Shown: positions 22,851-35,289, numbered from the stretch's first letter. The stretch is 64,000 bases of DNA from Hyparrhenia diplandra (GCA_015847255.1 JADLZK010010194.1:62001-126000); one strand, 5' to 3'. Program-made: numbers and translations. Notes: generated by a model not told the origin, from the letters alone.

Positions 22851-25800
22851 ATCTTATTTTGTAGGTCAATTATCGTGGGAGGAGGAGAGCATTGGATAAT
22901 GGATAGTGGGTGCACTCAACACATGACCGGGGATTCTCATATGTTCAAGTCAATTAGCATCAAGGGTATTGATGAGTGTGAGTCAATCACGTTTGGCAAT
23001 GACAAGAAAGGCAATGTGTTGGGGCTAGGCAAGATTGCTATCACTCAAGAGAAAAGCTTGACAAAGGTGTTGCTAGTTGATCATCTTGATTACAACCTCT
23101 TGTCGGTCTCTCAACTTTGTGATCATGGCTACAAATGTATATTCACAAGCCAAGAAGTTGAAGTTGTTAGTGGTGATGGTGCAAACATGATCTTCAAGGG
23201 ATTTAGATATGGTGATCTCTACCTTGTTGATTTCAACTCAAAAGAAGCCAAGTTGACAACATGTTTACTCTCAAAGGCTAGCAAAGGGTGGTTGTGGCAT
23301 AGAAGGCTTGGTCATGTTGGAATGAAACAATTGAACAAGTTGATGAAGCATGACTTGGTTAGAGGCTTGGATGATGTGAAGTTTGAGAAGGACAAACCTT
23401 GTGGAGCATGTCAAGCCAGCAAGCAACATGGCAATGCACATCCAACCAAGAGTATAATGAGCACTAGCAAGGCATTTGAGTTACTACACATGGACTTGTT
23501 TGGACCAACATCATACTCTAGCATTGGTGGCAACAAGTATGGTTTTGTCATAGTTGATGACTACACAGGATACACATGGGTGTTCTTCTTACATGACAAG
23601 AATGATGTGTTTGAGCTTTTCAAGACATTTGTCAAGAGGGTTCAAAATGAGTTTGAGACATCCATCAAGAAGATTAGGAGTGACAATGGAAGTGAATTCA
23701 AGAACACAAGAATTGAAGAGTTGTGTGATGAGCTTGGAATTAGACATCAATTCTCACCAACCTACACTCCTCAATCCAATGGTGTAGTTGAGAGGAAGAA
23801 TAGAACCTTGATTGAAATGGCAAGATCAATGCTTAGTGAGTACAATGTTAGCCATTCCTTTTGGGCCGAAGCAATCAACACGGCTTGCTATTGTAGCAAC
23901 CGACTCTATTGCCATGGTATGCTTGGCAAGATACCTTATGAGTTGCTCAATGGAAGGAAGCCCAACATTGGATACTTTAGAGTCTTTGGATGCAAATGCT
24001 ACATTCTCAAGAAAGGCACAAGATTGGGCAAGTTTGACAAGAAATGTGATGAAGGGTTCCTAGTTGGATATTCAACCACAAGCAAAGCATATAGAGTTTG
24101 GAACTTGGGTAGTGGCAAACTTGAAGAAGTTCATGATGTTGAATTTGATGAAACCCAAGGCTCTCAAAATGAAGTTGAAAATCATGATGATGTGAGTGGT
24201 TCCAACTTGGAGAATGCAATGAGGAACATGGATATTGGTGACATTCGGCCAAGACAAGTGGAAGATGATGATGACACTCCGTTGCCTACCACTACTATTG
24301 AGATTAATGCAAATGAAGCAAGCACTAGTGGTACTCAAGATGAAGATCAAGAGCAACAAGCTAGTCCAACTCCCCATCCTAGTCATCAAGTGCAAGTGAT
24401 GCAACCATCCAACATAGCAAGAGATCATCCAATTGATCAAATTGTCGGTGACATCAATAGTGGAGTGGTTACTAGAAGAAGATTGGCATCCTTTTGTGCT
24501 CACCATGCCTATGTAGCACAAGAAGAACCGGAGAACATTGAAAATGCACTCAAGAAGGAAGATTGGATCAATGCCATGCATGAAGAGTTGAACAACTTTA
24601 AGAGGAATGATGTATGGGAATTGGTGGAAAGGCCAAAGGACTATAATGTGATTGGAACCAAGTGGGTCTTCAAGAACAAGCAAGATCAAGATGGAATTGT
24701 GGTTAGAAACAAGGCAAGGCTAGTAGCTCAAGGGTACACTCAAGTAGAGGGTCTTGACTTTGGAGAGACCTATGCACGGTTGCTAGACTTGAAGCAATTA
24801 GAATCTTGCTTGCTTATGCATGTGCTCATGACATCAAGCTCTATCAAATGGATGTGAAAAGTGCATTCTTGAATGGCTTCATCAATGAGTTGGTGTATGT
24901 GGAACAACCCCCGGGCTTTGAAGATGAGAAGTATCCCAACCATGTCTACAAGTTGAAGAAAGCATTGTATGGCTTGAAGCAAGCACCAAGAGCATGGTAT
25001 GAGAGGTTGAGAGATTTTCTCCTCTCTAAAGGGTTCAAGATGGGCAAGGTGGACACCACTCTCTTCACGAAGATTGGCAAGGACTTGTTTGTGTTGCAAA
25101 TCTATGTTGATGACATTATCTTTGGATCAACCAATCAAGAGTTTTGTGAAGAGTTTGCAAAGATGATGGCCAATGAGTTTTGAAATGTCAATGCTTGGAG
25201 AGCTCACATTCTTTCTTGGACTCCAAATCAAGCAATTGAAGAATGGCACATTCATTAGTCAAGGCAAGTACATCAAAGACATGATCAAGAAGTTTGATCT
25301 ACAAGATGCCAAGTCAATGTCCACACCAATGGCAACCAATGGAAGCCTAGACCCCGATCCAAGTGGCAACATGGTTGAACAAAAGAAGTATAGGTCCATG
25401 ATTGGTAGTTTGCTCTATGCAACCGCATCAAGACCGGACATAGCATTTAGTGTGGGCATGTGTGCTAGATATCAATCCGATCCAAGAGAAAGTCACCTCA
25501 AAGCAACAAAGAGAATCGTGAGGTACTTGAAGGGCACACAAGATGTTGGACTATGGTATCCAAAGGGATCCAAGTTTGATTTGATTGGATATTCGGATTC
25601 TGACTATGGAGGGTGCAAGATCAATAGAATGAGCACAAGTGGCACATGTCAATTCCTTAGAAGGTCACTAGTATCATGGTCTTCAAAGAAGCAAAATAGT
25701 GTTGCTCTCTCAACCGCCGAAGCCGAATACATTAGTGCGGGAAGTTGTTGTACTCAATTGCTTTGGATGAGGTCAACATTGAAGGATTTTGGATTCAAAT

Positions 25801-26057
25801 TTGACAAAGTTCCATTGTATTGTGACAATGAAAGTGCAAGGAAGATGACCCAAAATCCGGTTCAACATCCAAGAACAAAGCACATTGATATTAGGCATCA
25901 CTTCATAAGAGATCATCAACAAAAGGGTGACATTTGTATCATGGGCATTGGCAATCAAGATCAACTAGCCGACATATTCACCAAGCCACTTGATGAGAAA
26001 AGATTTTGCATGCTAAAGGGAGAATTGAACATTATTGACTTCTCCAACTTGAGTTGA
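22848..26057 (+). pseudogene. Copia pol (PR-IN-RT-RH), broken by two frameshifts
   Basis: The protease motif is WIMDSGCTQHMTGD. The GAG-pre-integrase zinc region is WHRRLGH...CGACQASK. The integrase core shows HMDLFGP, IRSDNGSEF and PQSNGVVERKNRTLIEM, so the D,D,E triad is present. RT begins with IGTKWVFKNK. A one-base loss near 24777 ends this frame at 24857. RT resumes at about 24781-25183 with MDVKSAFLNG and the catalytic LQIYVDDIIFGS. An extra T in GAGTTTTGAA near 25175 shifts the frame again. The last part (25173-26057) holds the RNase H region with YSDSDYGG, STAEAEYIS, NESARKM and DQLADIFTKPL. Single-base repairs would join all parts, so the lesions are few and possibly recent. Confidence 0.93.
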
Positions 26058-27075
26058 TGCACCCCACTTATATGTCATGCCTCTCCTTCGACAAACCCAA
26101 GGTAAAAGTTGTTTGTCATGGCATTCATATGTTGCTAAGGACTTGTTAGTGCATCTAGATATCATGCATGCTTAATAGGCTCATTCATGGAAAATAAAAT
26201 GATTTCAATGTACGTGTGGCACCACTATTGCTTTGAATGCTTTTATGATCTAGTGGTGGCATATGACATGTTTATGTGCTTGCAATCCTAGTGTCAACTC
26301 TAGAAAATGCGCTATTGATGTGTATTCTAACATGGTGCAAGATAACCCTTATGTATATGAGGTGTGAAAAAGCTTGTCCTTGGTTCAAACTTGAATACAT
26401 GAAAAGGCAAGTGATCTAGATGAGACCACATGTGATACTTTGATTGACTTGATTTCTCTCATTTACACCTTTTTGGTGATTGTTGACAAAGGGGGAGAAA
26501 TAAGTCACAAAGATATTAGAAAGAATCACACAAATAGGGGGAGCAAGCTCATAGACTATTTGTGCATTTGTATGTGCATGATCATAATGAAATGTTGCAT
26601 TGGCAATCTAAATTCAATATACATGATTGCTTGGTGTATGCTAGTTTTTGAAAATTGATTGATGTATTGACCAACTAGCATGCATAGGATGTACCTAGAC
26701 AAAGCTCACATTTTAGCCTATAATGTTGATCTCATGGGGTATGTTGAGTTTTGATGATTGTCTAGTTACATTGATGCTAAGGACTCCGATGGTTTCACGC
26801 TTCAAAGGTCCAAATTCTAGAACCTTAGCATCTCTTTTTGGTATTAGTATCTCTCTCCCAAGATTTCTATCCATACATATGTGCCAAATTGATCCAAACA
26901 CATGGAAGCACATCTGTCTGGGGGGAGCTACTACTACCAAAAACCGAACCTTGAAATGTTTGTCCAAATCCTTGATTCATGATCAAAATGCTATGGGCAA
27001 GCAATTCAAGTTCAATTAAATTTTATTTCAAATCTTTGTGAGTTTGGTTGTCATCAATTACCAAAAAGGGGAGAT
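26058..27075 (+). other. Copia 3' untranslated linker and polypurine tract
   Basis: About 1 kb of AT-rich sequence without conserved coding potential lies between RNase H and the 3' LTR. The tract AAAAAGGGGAGA (27063-27074) immediately before the LTR is the plus-strand priming site. A long linker here is common in SIRE-type elements. Confidence 0.8.
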
Positions 27076-28778
27076 TGAAATCTCATGTTTGGTTTTGGAA
27101 ATTGATGACACACTTGTGGACTAATCCTTGCTCTAAGTGATGACTATGAGATAGGATTAGAAGGATGACAAGGAGCATGATGATCATGAACATGGACAAT
27201 GTGGTGGACTTGATGGATCGTCAAGCTCGGTGATCGGCTTGAGAGGAACGGGGAGATCAAGGCAAAGGTATCTTGATAGGGTTTTTCCTTTTAGTGATCA
27301 AGACACGATAGAGCGCGTGTGATCACATTATAGGATAGATAGCCGACTATCAAAAGGGAATGCCGCGACAATCCTTTGGTGAAGTGCTTCTAGGTCCAAT
27401 TGACTTGCATATTGCATTTAGGACATGAGAGCACTAACTTCGATCTTGCCTAACTTATCGACGCTAACATGCATGATAACGTGATCATCTTGGACGTGTT
27501 GGCAACCCTTGGCAAGAGGCAAAGCAAGGTTGAAGCAAAGAGCAAAGAAAAAGATGAAGAAGTTTGCCGTCACAGGGCGACCGGACGCATTGACCGGAGC
27601 GTCCCGGCGACGCGCTCGCGAGAGCCCCGCGGTCGGCGTTTTTGCCGGACGTGGTGACCGGACTCGACCGGATGCTTCCGGTGCTCGACCGAAGCACATG
27701 GACCGGACGCTGTGGAGGAGGGCGCCACCGTGGGCCCAAAGATTGTCGGATGCGACCGAAGCATCGATCGGACCCGCGGCCGGACCACCGGGTGGTTCCG
27801 GCTAAGGCCCGGCCGCAGTGCTAGAGAGCAAATTTTTAGAGCAACGGCTCTATTTCGAGGGGGCTCTATATATACTTGGATGGCCGGTTCATGGAGTCTT
27901 CTCTTGCACATTTGAAGCTTCCAACTTGCTATTGAGCTTGTGAGACTCCTCTCCACTCATCTCCTCATCACTAATTCGATTCTTGGTGAGATTGAGAGTG
28001 ATAGAAGTGCATTGCATCATCGGTTGCATATAGAGGCACTTCATCCTTGGAGAAGCCGCGGGATTCTTGTTTTCTTGGGAATTTGCCCGGTTCCCTAGCG
28101 GCTTGGAGCAAAGAGGCGGTGTTGAGCTCAAGTGGAGCTTGTTTGAGGCCACACCGGTGGTGATTGTGAGGGGTCGTTCCTTACCGCGGGAGATTCGCGA
28201 AAAGGAGCACTAGTGGATTGCTCGTGGCTTGTTGGACCCTCTCTTGTGATCGTTTGCTTGAGCTCCCATAGGGGATTTGGCACCGCCATTAAGCTTAGCA
28301 TACGTCAAGTGAGTGTGTCGCCACAACGGAGACTTAGCGTCTTGGGCAAGCACGTGAACCTCGGTGAAAAATCATCGTGTCTATTGTCTTGAGTTCGTTG
28401 GAGATTTCTCATTGTACACGGTGATTGGCATCATCCTCTACACTCCGCGGTGGTATTGTATTCTAGCTCCTTTGCATTACATTGGCTAGTTTACTTGTGT
28501 AGAATTGCCTAGGTTGTTTAGTTGCTTCCTTGGTAGAATTGTTTAGCTCCTAGTTGTTGTTCTAGTTAGACTTGCTTGTTCACCTAGGAGTAATCTAGCG
28601 ACATAGCCTTTGTGTGAATTAGAAACATTAGAATTAACTTGTGGCTTGCTTAGATAGCTTGTAGCACCGCTTATTAGCTTCACCATCTTATTTACTAATC
28701 CGGGTGCTTAGTGTTGTTGCAAGAATTTTTAATAGGCTATTCACCCCCCCCCCCCCCTCTAGCCATTAGGACCTTTCA
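27076..28778 (+). repeat. Copia 3' LTR
   Basis: It has the same ends as the 5' LTR and is near-identical outside the GC-rich block (here about 27563-27825). A C14 run at 28744-28757 replaces a shorter run in the partner. Confidence 0.95.
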
Positions 28779-29054
28779 TCCTCATGTTATAGTCTTGGCA
28801 TATGAACTAGCATATAGTTTGTGTGTCATAGTCTTAACATGTGTTTCTTATCACATGATCAAGGCTTATGAACTAGACTATAGTCCTTATGCTAAGATTC
28901 CGTCATATAGACCTTTATGCTTAATGATTCATACAACATATTTGAGTAGAGTTAGGGTTGTGCTGAGGTAGCGTTTCGTTGTGGCTTTTGGGTCTGCCCA
29001 TATTCTAGCTTGTCCAACCATAGGGTGGGAGTTCATGGAGGATATGGGACATTT

Positions 29055-29732
29055 CTAACACGCGGGCATGGAGCCCAGGTGAGTAGAGACCTTCGGATAT
29101 GATGGCATGCCATGGTTGTGATCTAGACCAATTTTTCGAACACCTTGGTTGTGTCCTCTAGCTTGCCAAACCGGATGCCGATTGTGATCTCGACCACATC
29201 GATCTAGCTCATTAATTTGTGACACCCGCACCGCCTTGATTTCATTGAGGATCAACTTGATTTTGGGGTCCATGGTCCCCTACCGCCTATAAAACCGGGT
29301 AAAGTGTTCATAGTCATTTTGGAGGGGCTCTAGGGTTGGAATAGGATTGACCAAGCTACATCTCCACCGCCGATCGGATCAACCTCGGCACGGACCTACA
29401 AAATCACTCAATCCACGCCCGGAAGAGGGAAGAACAACAATCGAGCTGCCGCCGGAAATCACGATCCGGGATAAAGCCGAAAGGAAACGATGAAGCGTGC
29501 GAAGGAAGGAAGGCTCCGAATACCAAATTGTTACACCGCATGAGATGTGAGGTTCTATGACAATTAATCATTGTTATGATATACGGAATTATGTCACATG
29601 TTGGCATTTGTGACACTCGCATGACGGAAAAGTCGTGACAATTAATTAGACTAGAAATGGCGAAGTGGAGTCGGGGGAGAGGAACAGCAGGAAGAGGGAC
29701 GAGGTCTGCTTATAGAAGAAGCATGTGTAACA
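29055..29732 (-). mobile_element. Small-LTR retrotransposon remnant (LTR, primer site, gag start)
   Basis: Read on the minus strand, a 204-bp LTR (29732-29529) has perfect inverted tips TGTTACA/TGTAACA. It is followed by a primer-site-like TTTGGTATTCGGAGCC (29527-29512), a leader of about 240 nt, then an ATG at 29273. That frame starts MDPKIKLILNEIKAV, like the N-terminus of gypsy gag proteins, and stops at 29055 where other repeat sequence begins. No second LTR was found. The short LTR recalls TRIM/SMART-size elements. Assignment is moderate. Confidence 0.5.
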
Positions 29733-29775
29733 ATGCTTGATATATTAGGTCTTTGCCAAAACCGAGGTGTCCTTT

Positions 29776-31463
29776 TTTTTTTTCGAACACGACTTCACGT
29801 GTCATTTTCATTAAGAGAAGGAGGCCGAAAGAACGGCAAACAACGAAAAACAACACGACACAAACCAAACACAACACGACACAAACCACAAAACAAAGGT
29901 GCCTAGAACAAACACGACAAACACAAACGAAGAAGAAGAGAAAAGACCATCCACCACGCCTAACAACCCAAAGGCCCAAGAAGGCCGGCGAGGGCGGGAC
30001 TTCGGCGTCGGAGGAGCATCATGGGCGCGTAAACGGAGCCCTTCAGAAGGAGATGACGCCGGGGACGCCAACTTCGTTGAAACATGCACCCGTGGGATCT
30101 TTCGTTCCTCGGCTTGTTCTCGACAAAGCAAAGATTTGAGGAGCAAAGACATACGACGCCTTCAAGAAGGTGATGGCGTTTGCTCGCCACCGTCGCCGCT
30201 CCTAGGCCCTCGGCCCGAGGACATGGTTTTCACGGTGCAGCCTGGGCCGCTCATCGCCGCCAATGACGCCGCTGGATGTCTTCGTGGTGTCCGCCTCAAA
30301 GGTCGCAACAACGGAATGGCCGCGGGTGGAGGAGAAGCACCGGGTGTGGGTACCGCCGGATTGGCCGAGGCCCAAAGCTCACCGCGGGGGAGCGGGAGGG
30401 TGGCCTGTGTCGGCCTCTCGTCACGGCCGCAGCGCCACCCCGAGCACTGGCGGGAGGGCGCCGCCAGAGCGGCCGAGACCTCGACGCCACCGCAGAGGGG
30501 GGGGGGGGGGGCCGAGGCACGAGAAGGGAGCACATGCCCCGGCCAAGGGCGCAGGGAGACCAAGGGGAATGACAAGCCGTCCCGCGCCCACCCCGAAGAA
30601 GAGGTTGGCCGGAATCGCCATCGGTGGCCGCCGCCCTCGGCCTCGAACCACCGCCGCCGCCGCCCCGCCCGATAGGCGGAGGAGGGAAGCAGCGCACACG
30701 AGGCCCGCCCGCCGCCAAGGACCGCCCCGGCGCGCTGGAGTTGTGCATGGAGGCCTCCCCACCGCAACGACCGGGCGCAGGTGCACCGCCGAGGCCGGGG
30801 TGCGGCGGGGTATGAGCGCATTGGAGCGGTCGGCCGGCGACGCAGGAAGGTCTCGCGCTCCCGTGTACCTCCCCTACCGAGGGAAGAGGCGAGGTGTGGC
30901 CGGGTTGGTCGCCCCGCCGCCCACCGCGACGGGTGAGCCGCATCGCTGCCGGCCGCTCGCGACTGGGTCGCCGCCGCCGCTGAGAAGAACGGGCGGGGTG
31001 AGCGGGAGGGCCAAAGAACCACCTGGCCGGCGGCGGAAGGGCGCCACGCCGCCGCCCGAGGGGCGCCACGCGCGCCTCCGGCCGGGCGGATTGGGCCGCT
31101 AAGAACGCCCGCCCGACGGCCGCCGCCGCCCGATTCGGACGCGGAGGGGGCGGCCCCGCACGGGGCCGGATCCGGCCAAGCAGTGGTCCAGATCGGCCGC
31201 GCCGGCCCAGGACGCCGGCGCCGGGGAAGAAGGATGTTGGGGGGGGCGGAGGAGGAGGCACGGGGGCAACGGAGACGGGAGCAGGCGGGGAGGAGCCTTG
31301 TTGAGCTCCTCCCTCGCTGGCCGCCACCGCCCGGCGAGGAAGCCCGGCGGCAAATGCCCGACCGGCGCCGATGGGTGGGGCTTGAGGCGGCGGTGGCAGT
31401 CCCCTCGAAGTCGCCTCCAGGAAGACGACGCGAGGGTTGGGCAGTTCTTGTCTTTTCCAACTG
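29776..31463 (-). mobile_element. Non-LTR retroposon with poly(A) tail and 12-bp target duplication
   Basis: The segment is bounded by identical 12-mers GAGGTGTCCTTT (29764-29775 and 31464-31475). At its left end 11 Ts (29773-29783) represent the poly(A) tail of a minus-strand transcript. Just before the tail the minus strand reads TTAATGAAAATGACACG, like the 3' ends of grass LINEs. The body is extremely GC-rich and yields long overlapping frames on both strands, the longest 30162-31460 minus. These look like composition effects, as no reverse transcriptase or other domain is visible. It is best read as a non-autonomous or 5'-region-only LINE-type insertion, or possibly a retrocopied GC-rich transcript. 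Confidence 0.7.
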
Positions 31464-31475
31464 GAGGTGTCCTTT

Positions 31476-32924
31476 ACCAGGAAAATCTGAATCAAATCCT
31501 ATCCAGTTGCTCTGTCTGAAAAACTTGTCTTTTTGAGGGTGTCTTTAAACTGAGTCTGTATGTTTCTGCTATGGTAATTTCGTTTGGGCTGATGGATAGG
31601 CCAGCTTTACTTAGAGACGCCATATAGCAGCTAGTCCATCACGGCCTTGCCTAGTCGGCGTCCGTCATACACTTGTTCTGAACCCGCTGTCTACTGGACC
31701 TCCTTGGCAGCGGCCCAGCTGCTTCATTAATCATTACCATCTTCAGTTGTCGGACGCCGTACAGTAGTGGAAGCAGCAGCAAGCGGTGTAACATATATAT
31801 TGCTATTAACAGGACATCTACAAAAGTACTGACTGAGATTTCTTTTTAGAAGCTGAGGGAAATTTAAAGTATGCACCGTCAAAAAATATATATATTACAA
31901 AGGAAGAAAAAAAATATATATTACAAGGAAGAAAAATAGGTAGGGATGGAAGGACAAAACCGTCAAAATTGAGAAAAACATTCACGGAGGCGTCGGCAAA
32001 ATTGACACATACAGTGTCGGAGTTAAGTTTAAGATCATGGCCATCCTATGTGGAGGCTCCTGTCCACAAATACCCAACCTCCTGCAAGAAAATCTTAGGC
32101 TGTACGCAAACAAGGGAATAACATAAAGCCATGAATGATACAATGCATGCACATGACAACTTTTGAACAATTCCCAATTAATAAATTGTAGGTCTGTATC
32201 ATCACTAAGTAACAACGCTGCATTTGATCACTCCATAATCGCCACTGTCTCCTTCAATCAGTCATATCAAGAAAATTTTTATAAATGCACGTGTTGCCAA
32301 CATATTAAATGTATAGTGTAATTATTGCGAATTAGCTAAGGCAACCAAACTATAGATATCATCGCAGGCCTCTATATTTAGGGTATCTTTGGTTGAGTTG
32401 TAACTTTGGGGTTTTCTAGGTGGCTTTCTGACTTTTACCTTCTAGATTTTATATTTTCACCTTGTGATAATTTTTAAGCTTTTTAGCACATCTAAAGGTG
32501 AAAAATCTCATCATAATATGTTTTTCAGCCTTTGGTTCATTATTTTCAGAAGCCAGCTTTTCAAAAGCTACTTCGACAACTAGGGTCAGTTTGGTAGTTA
32601 CAAAAGCAGCTTCCAAGCTAAAACTAAGAAATCTCGGCCAAACATTTTTTTTTTCTAAGAAGTTATTATGTGAAGTCATTCTTTCAAATGAACTAGGATT
32701 CAAATGAACTAGGAGACTAGCTAGAAGCTATAAAAAGTAGCTTCTCCTGATTCACTCCACACACATAATTATTGTATGCATAAAATTTATCCTAGACAAT
32801 CATAAAGTATCAATTTCAGTCAAAGAATCACTTGTCGCAAAGAATCAGTTGCCATAGGGAATCTAGAGCACGAGGAGCTTTGTCGAATACTCAATCCGTC
32901 CCAAAATAGATGTCGTTCACGTGT
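31476..32924. other. AT-rich intergenic stretch
   Basis: No gene was recognised. 32380-32760 has the look of an old MITE but paired ends were not found. 32889-32924 (TACTCAATCCGTCCCAAAAT...) resembles the left end of a Stowaway-type MITE that stops at the CACTA insertion site. Confidence 0.35.
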
Positions 32925-33729
32925 AATCACTATCGGAGGTTGAGCCTCTACCGAGCGCTAAAAGCGCTCGTAAAGGCCTAATAGCTCGGTGGAGGCACTA
33001 CCGAGTGGCGCTTCGGTACTAGCCCCTTGGTGAAATTTCAAACGGGAAAAGATTTTACCGAGGCGCCAAACGGCCCCCGGTGCAACCCGTGCCAAATGCA
33101 CCGGGGGCTCGCCCCCGCGAAAAACACGGCGTCACGCCGACGGCGCTTTGCCACCGCCGACGCCAACTACACCGAGGGCCACCTCAAACACCCTCTCGGT
33201 GCATTTTATTTTTTAAAAACTTGAAAACATTATCTACCGAGCGCCCTATCGGAAAGGGTGCTCGGTAGATTCAAAATTAAAAAAACCTGGACACTAGCCG
33301 CACCGAGGGCCGGCTCATCCATGCGCCGGTGTAATATGGTCGCTTTCACCGAGGGCGTGGAAGCGCCGGTGAAACGACCATATTACACCGAGAGCTGGTT
33401 TCACCGAAGCGCTATCATCGGTGTACTGGGAACATGGGGTTCCCAGTGCCCCCATCTCCCGCATTCACCGAGCACTACCCTCGGTATAGCGTCCTGTACC
33501 GAGTGTCCCGCTCGGTGCAGTGACCATTTTTTTTTTTTTATTCCTGTTTTCCTGTCCACCTTTACAAATGAAACATACAGATCACATATCACATATATTT
33601 GACATCCATGCACCGATACAACCCATTCATCACATATATATCACATGTAGCTCAAATATTCATCACAAGTCATCTAGTTTAGTTCCACAAGTCATAGTCC
33701 ACAAATCCACAAGTACCACAAGTCATAGT

Positions 33730-34320
33730 TCAACAAGTTCCACACAAGCTTATCCAAAAAGTACCACAAGTTCCAAACAAAGTACCACAAGTCCACAACA
33801 AGCTCATGGAAGAGGGGAGGGGGCTGTTGTTGCACGCCCGCGAAGGAGTTGGCGAAGGAGACCCTTGATCATCATTGCCGGGAGGCGGCGCGTGGTTCGA
33901 ACCCATCGATGCCGGCTGCACAAAGTACAATATGAGACATGTGTTAGACGTGAACCCGGGACATCCACTAATATATGGACTTATTGACAAAGACAAGCAT
34001 ACTCACAGGGAGTAGGTTGAGGCGGAGCAAACGCCGCTAGCAGGGTTTCGGGCAGGGGAGCCCCCGAGGTCTGGAGGAAGTTCATGAGCTCTGCTAGCTG
34101 CTTCGCTTGGGCTTCCTGTTGGGCCCGAAACGCTGCCTCCGCCGCCCATTTGCCGCTCCGACTCATCTAGCCGGACCTACAAAGATGACAATCCATGAGA
34201 GGTGATGCAAACATAAATAATGTGAGTAAAGAAATCTGTTTGATAAAGGAATAACCTGGAGTTCCTGGAGACGCGATTGTGCAGCACTAGGTACGGTGAG
34301 GTTTCCAAACCTGCAATAAA
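33730..34320 (-). pseudogene. Fragment of CACTA ORF1-like (transposase-associated) gene
   Basis: On the minus strand exon-like pieces read FGNLTVPSAAQSRLQELQ (near 34314-34260), WAAEAAFRAQQEAQAKQLAE ... LPETLLAAFAPPQPT (near 34155-34005, with a GTGAGT donor) and PASMGSNHAPPPGNDD (after a CAG acceptor near 33918). The glutamine/alanine-rich helix followed by a Pro/Gly-rich tail resembles the C-terminal part of Transposase_24-type ORF1 proteins of CACTA elements. The upstream part is missing or replaced by GC-rich sequence. Confidence 0.45.
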
Positions 34321-35289
34321 ACATACAAGTAAGGCCGACAACCACATATGCATATACATTCATACCCACATATCAATGCCGAAGTCTATTACTACCACAT
34401 ATACCACTACTAGTTGTTTCACGGCGTTACCTTTGCCTTCACCGACGGGCGAGAATGGTCGCGAGAGGGCGCGGCGGAGGAGAGCACGGCCAGCGAGGGT
34501 GGTCGCGGGGGGCGGGTCGAGGCCAAGGCCCCTCTTCTCCTACTCCTTCCCTTCCTCTTCCCCTCCTCTTCTGTTTCCCTCCTCCTTCTGTTCCCCCTCC
34601 CTCTCTTGCTCGGGCGGGATGGGAGGCGTGGGAGGCGGCGATGGGAGGCGAGGAGGCGCCGGTTGGCTGGATGGACGGGGGAGGGAGGGAGGTGACGCTG
34701 GCGCACGGACGCCGAGGGACGGGCGCGCCGCTGGCGGGCGGGACGCGGCGCGGCGATGAAGGCGAAAATGGAAGGCGAGGGAGGGAGGTGGCGCGGGCGG
34801 CGGATGAGGGGTTCTTGGCGCGGCCGGTCTGACCTGGGGAGCGGCGGCGCCGGTGGCGGGCCGGGGCCAAGATACTGGCGAGAGGGGGAGTGGGGGAGCG
34901 CGCCGCCGGATGGATGGGCAGGGAGGGAGGCGGCCGCGGATGGACGGCGAGGAGGGAGGTGGCGCGGGCGAGATGGGCGCAGGGACGGCGTCGGGGCACC
35001 GGGCGGGACGGACGACGAGGACGGCGACGGCGCGGGGTTTCGGTGTGTGTGTGTGTGTGTGGGGTGAGAGAGAGTGAGTGTGGAGAGTGGGGGGCGGGCC
35101 GTGGGGAGGGAATGGATAAGTCCCGTTAGGGTTTAGGGGTTAGGGCCTTTACCGAGGGCCCATAGCCGTGGCACTCGGTAGAGTAGGCCAGCTATTTAAT
35201 TTTCGAATTTTACAAACCAAACTTATTTTTTGATTCCAAAATTTGAATTCGAAAGGCAAGAGAGCACCCACCCGGCCGGAAGTTTACCG

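Larger units (their letters stand above)
18981..28778 (+). mobile_element. Full-length Ty1/copia retrotransposon (SIRE-like), inactive
   Basis: Two LTRs (18981-20703 and 27076-28778) share their whole architecture. The element is flanked by perfect 5-bp duplications TCCTC (18976-18980 and 28779-28783). A primer-binding site TGGTATCAGAGC follows the left LTR, and a purine tract AAAAAGGGGAGA precedes the right LTR. Domain order gag, protease, integrase, reverse transcriptase, RNase H is that of copia elements. The long acidic, coiled-coil gag and LTR size favour the SIRE/Maximus lineage. One nonsense change and at least four single-frame disruptions inactivate gag-pol. Confidence 0.95.

Noticed and set aside
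30162..31460. 432-codon open frame on the minus strand
   Set aside because: It sits in extremely GC-rich sequence where stops are rare in all frames; the product is low-complexity Pro/Arg/Ala/Gly with no recognisable domain, and overlapping frames are equally long.
34439..35067. Long overlapping frames of 90-190 codons on both strands
   Set aside because: GC-rich interior of the CACTA element; no frame is favoured and no motif is seen.
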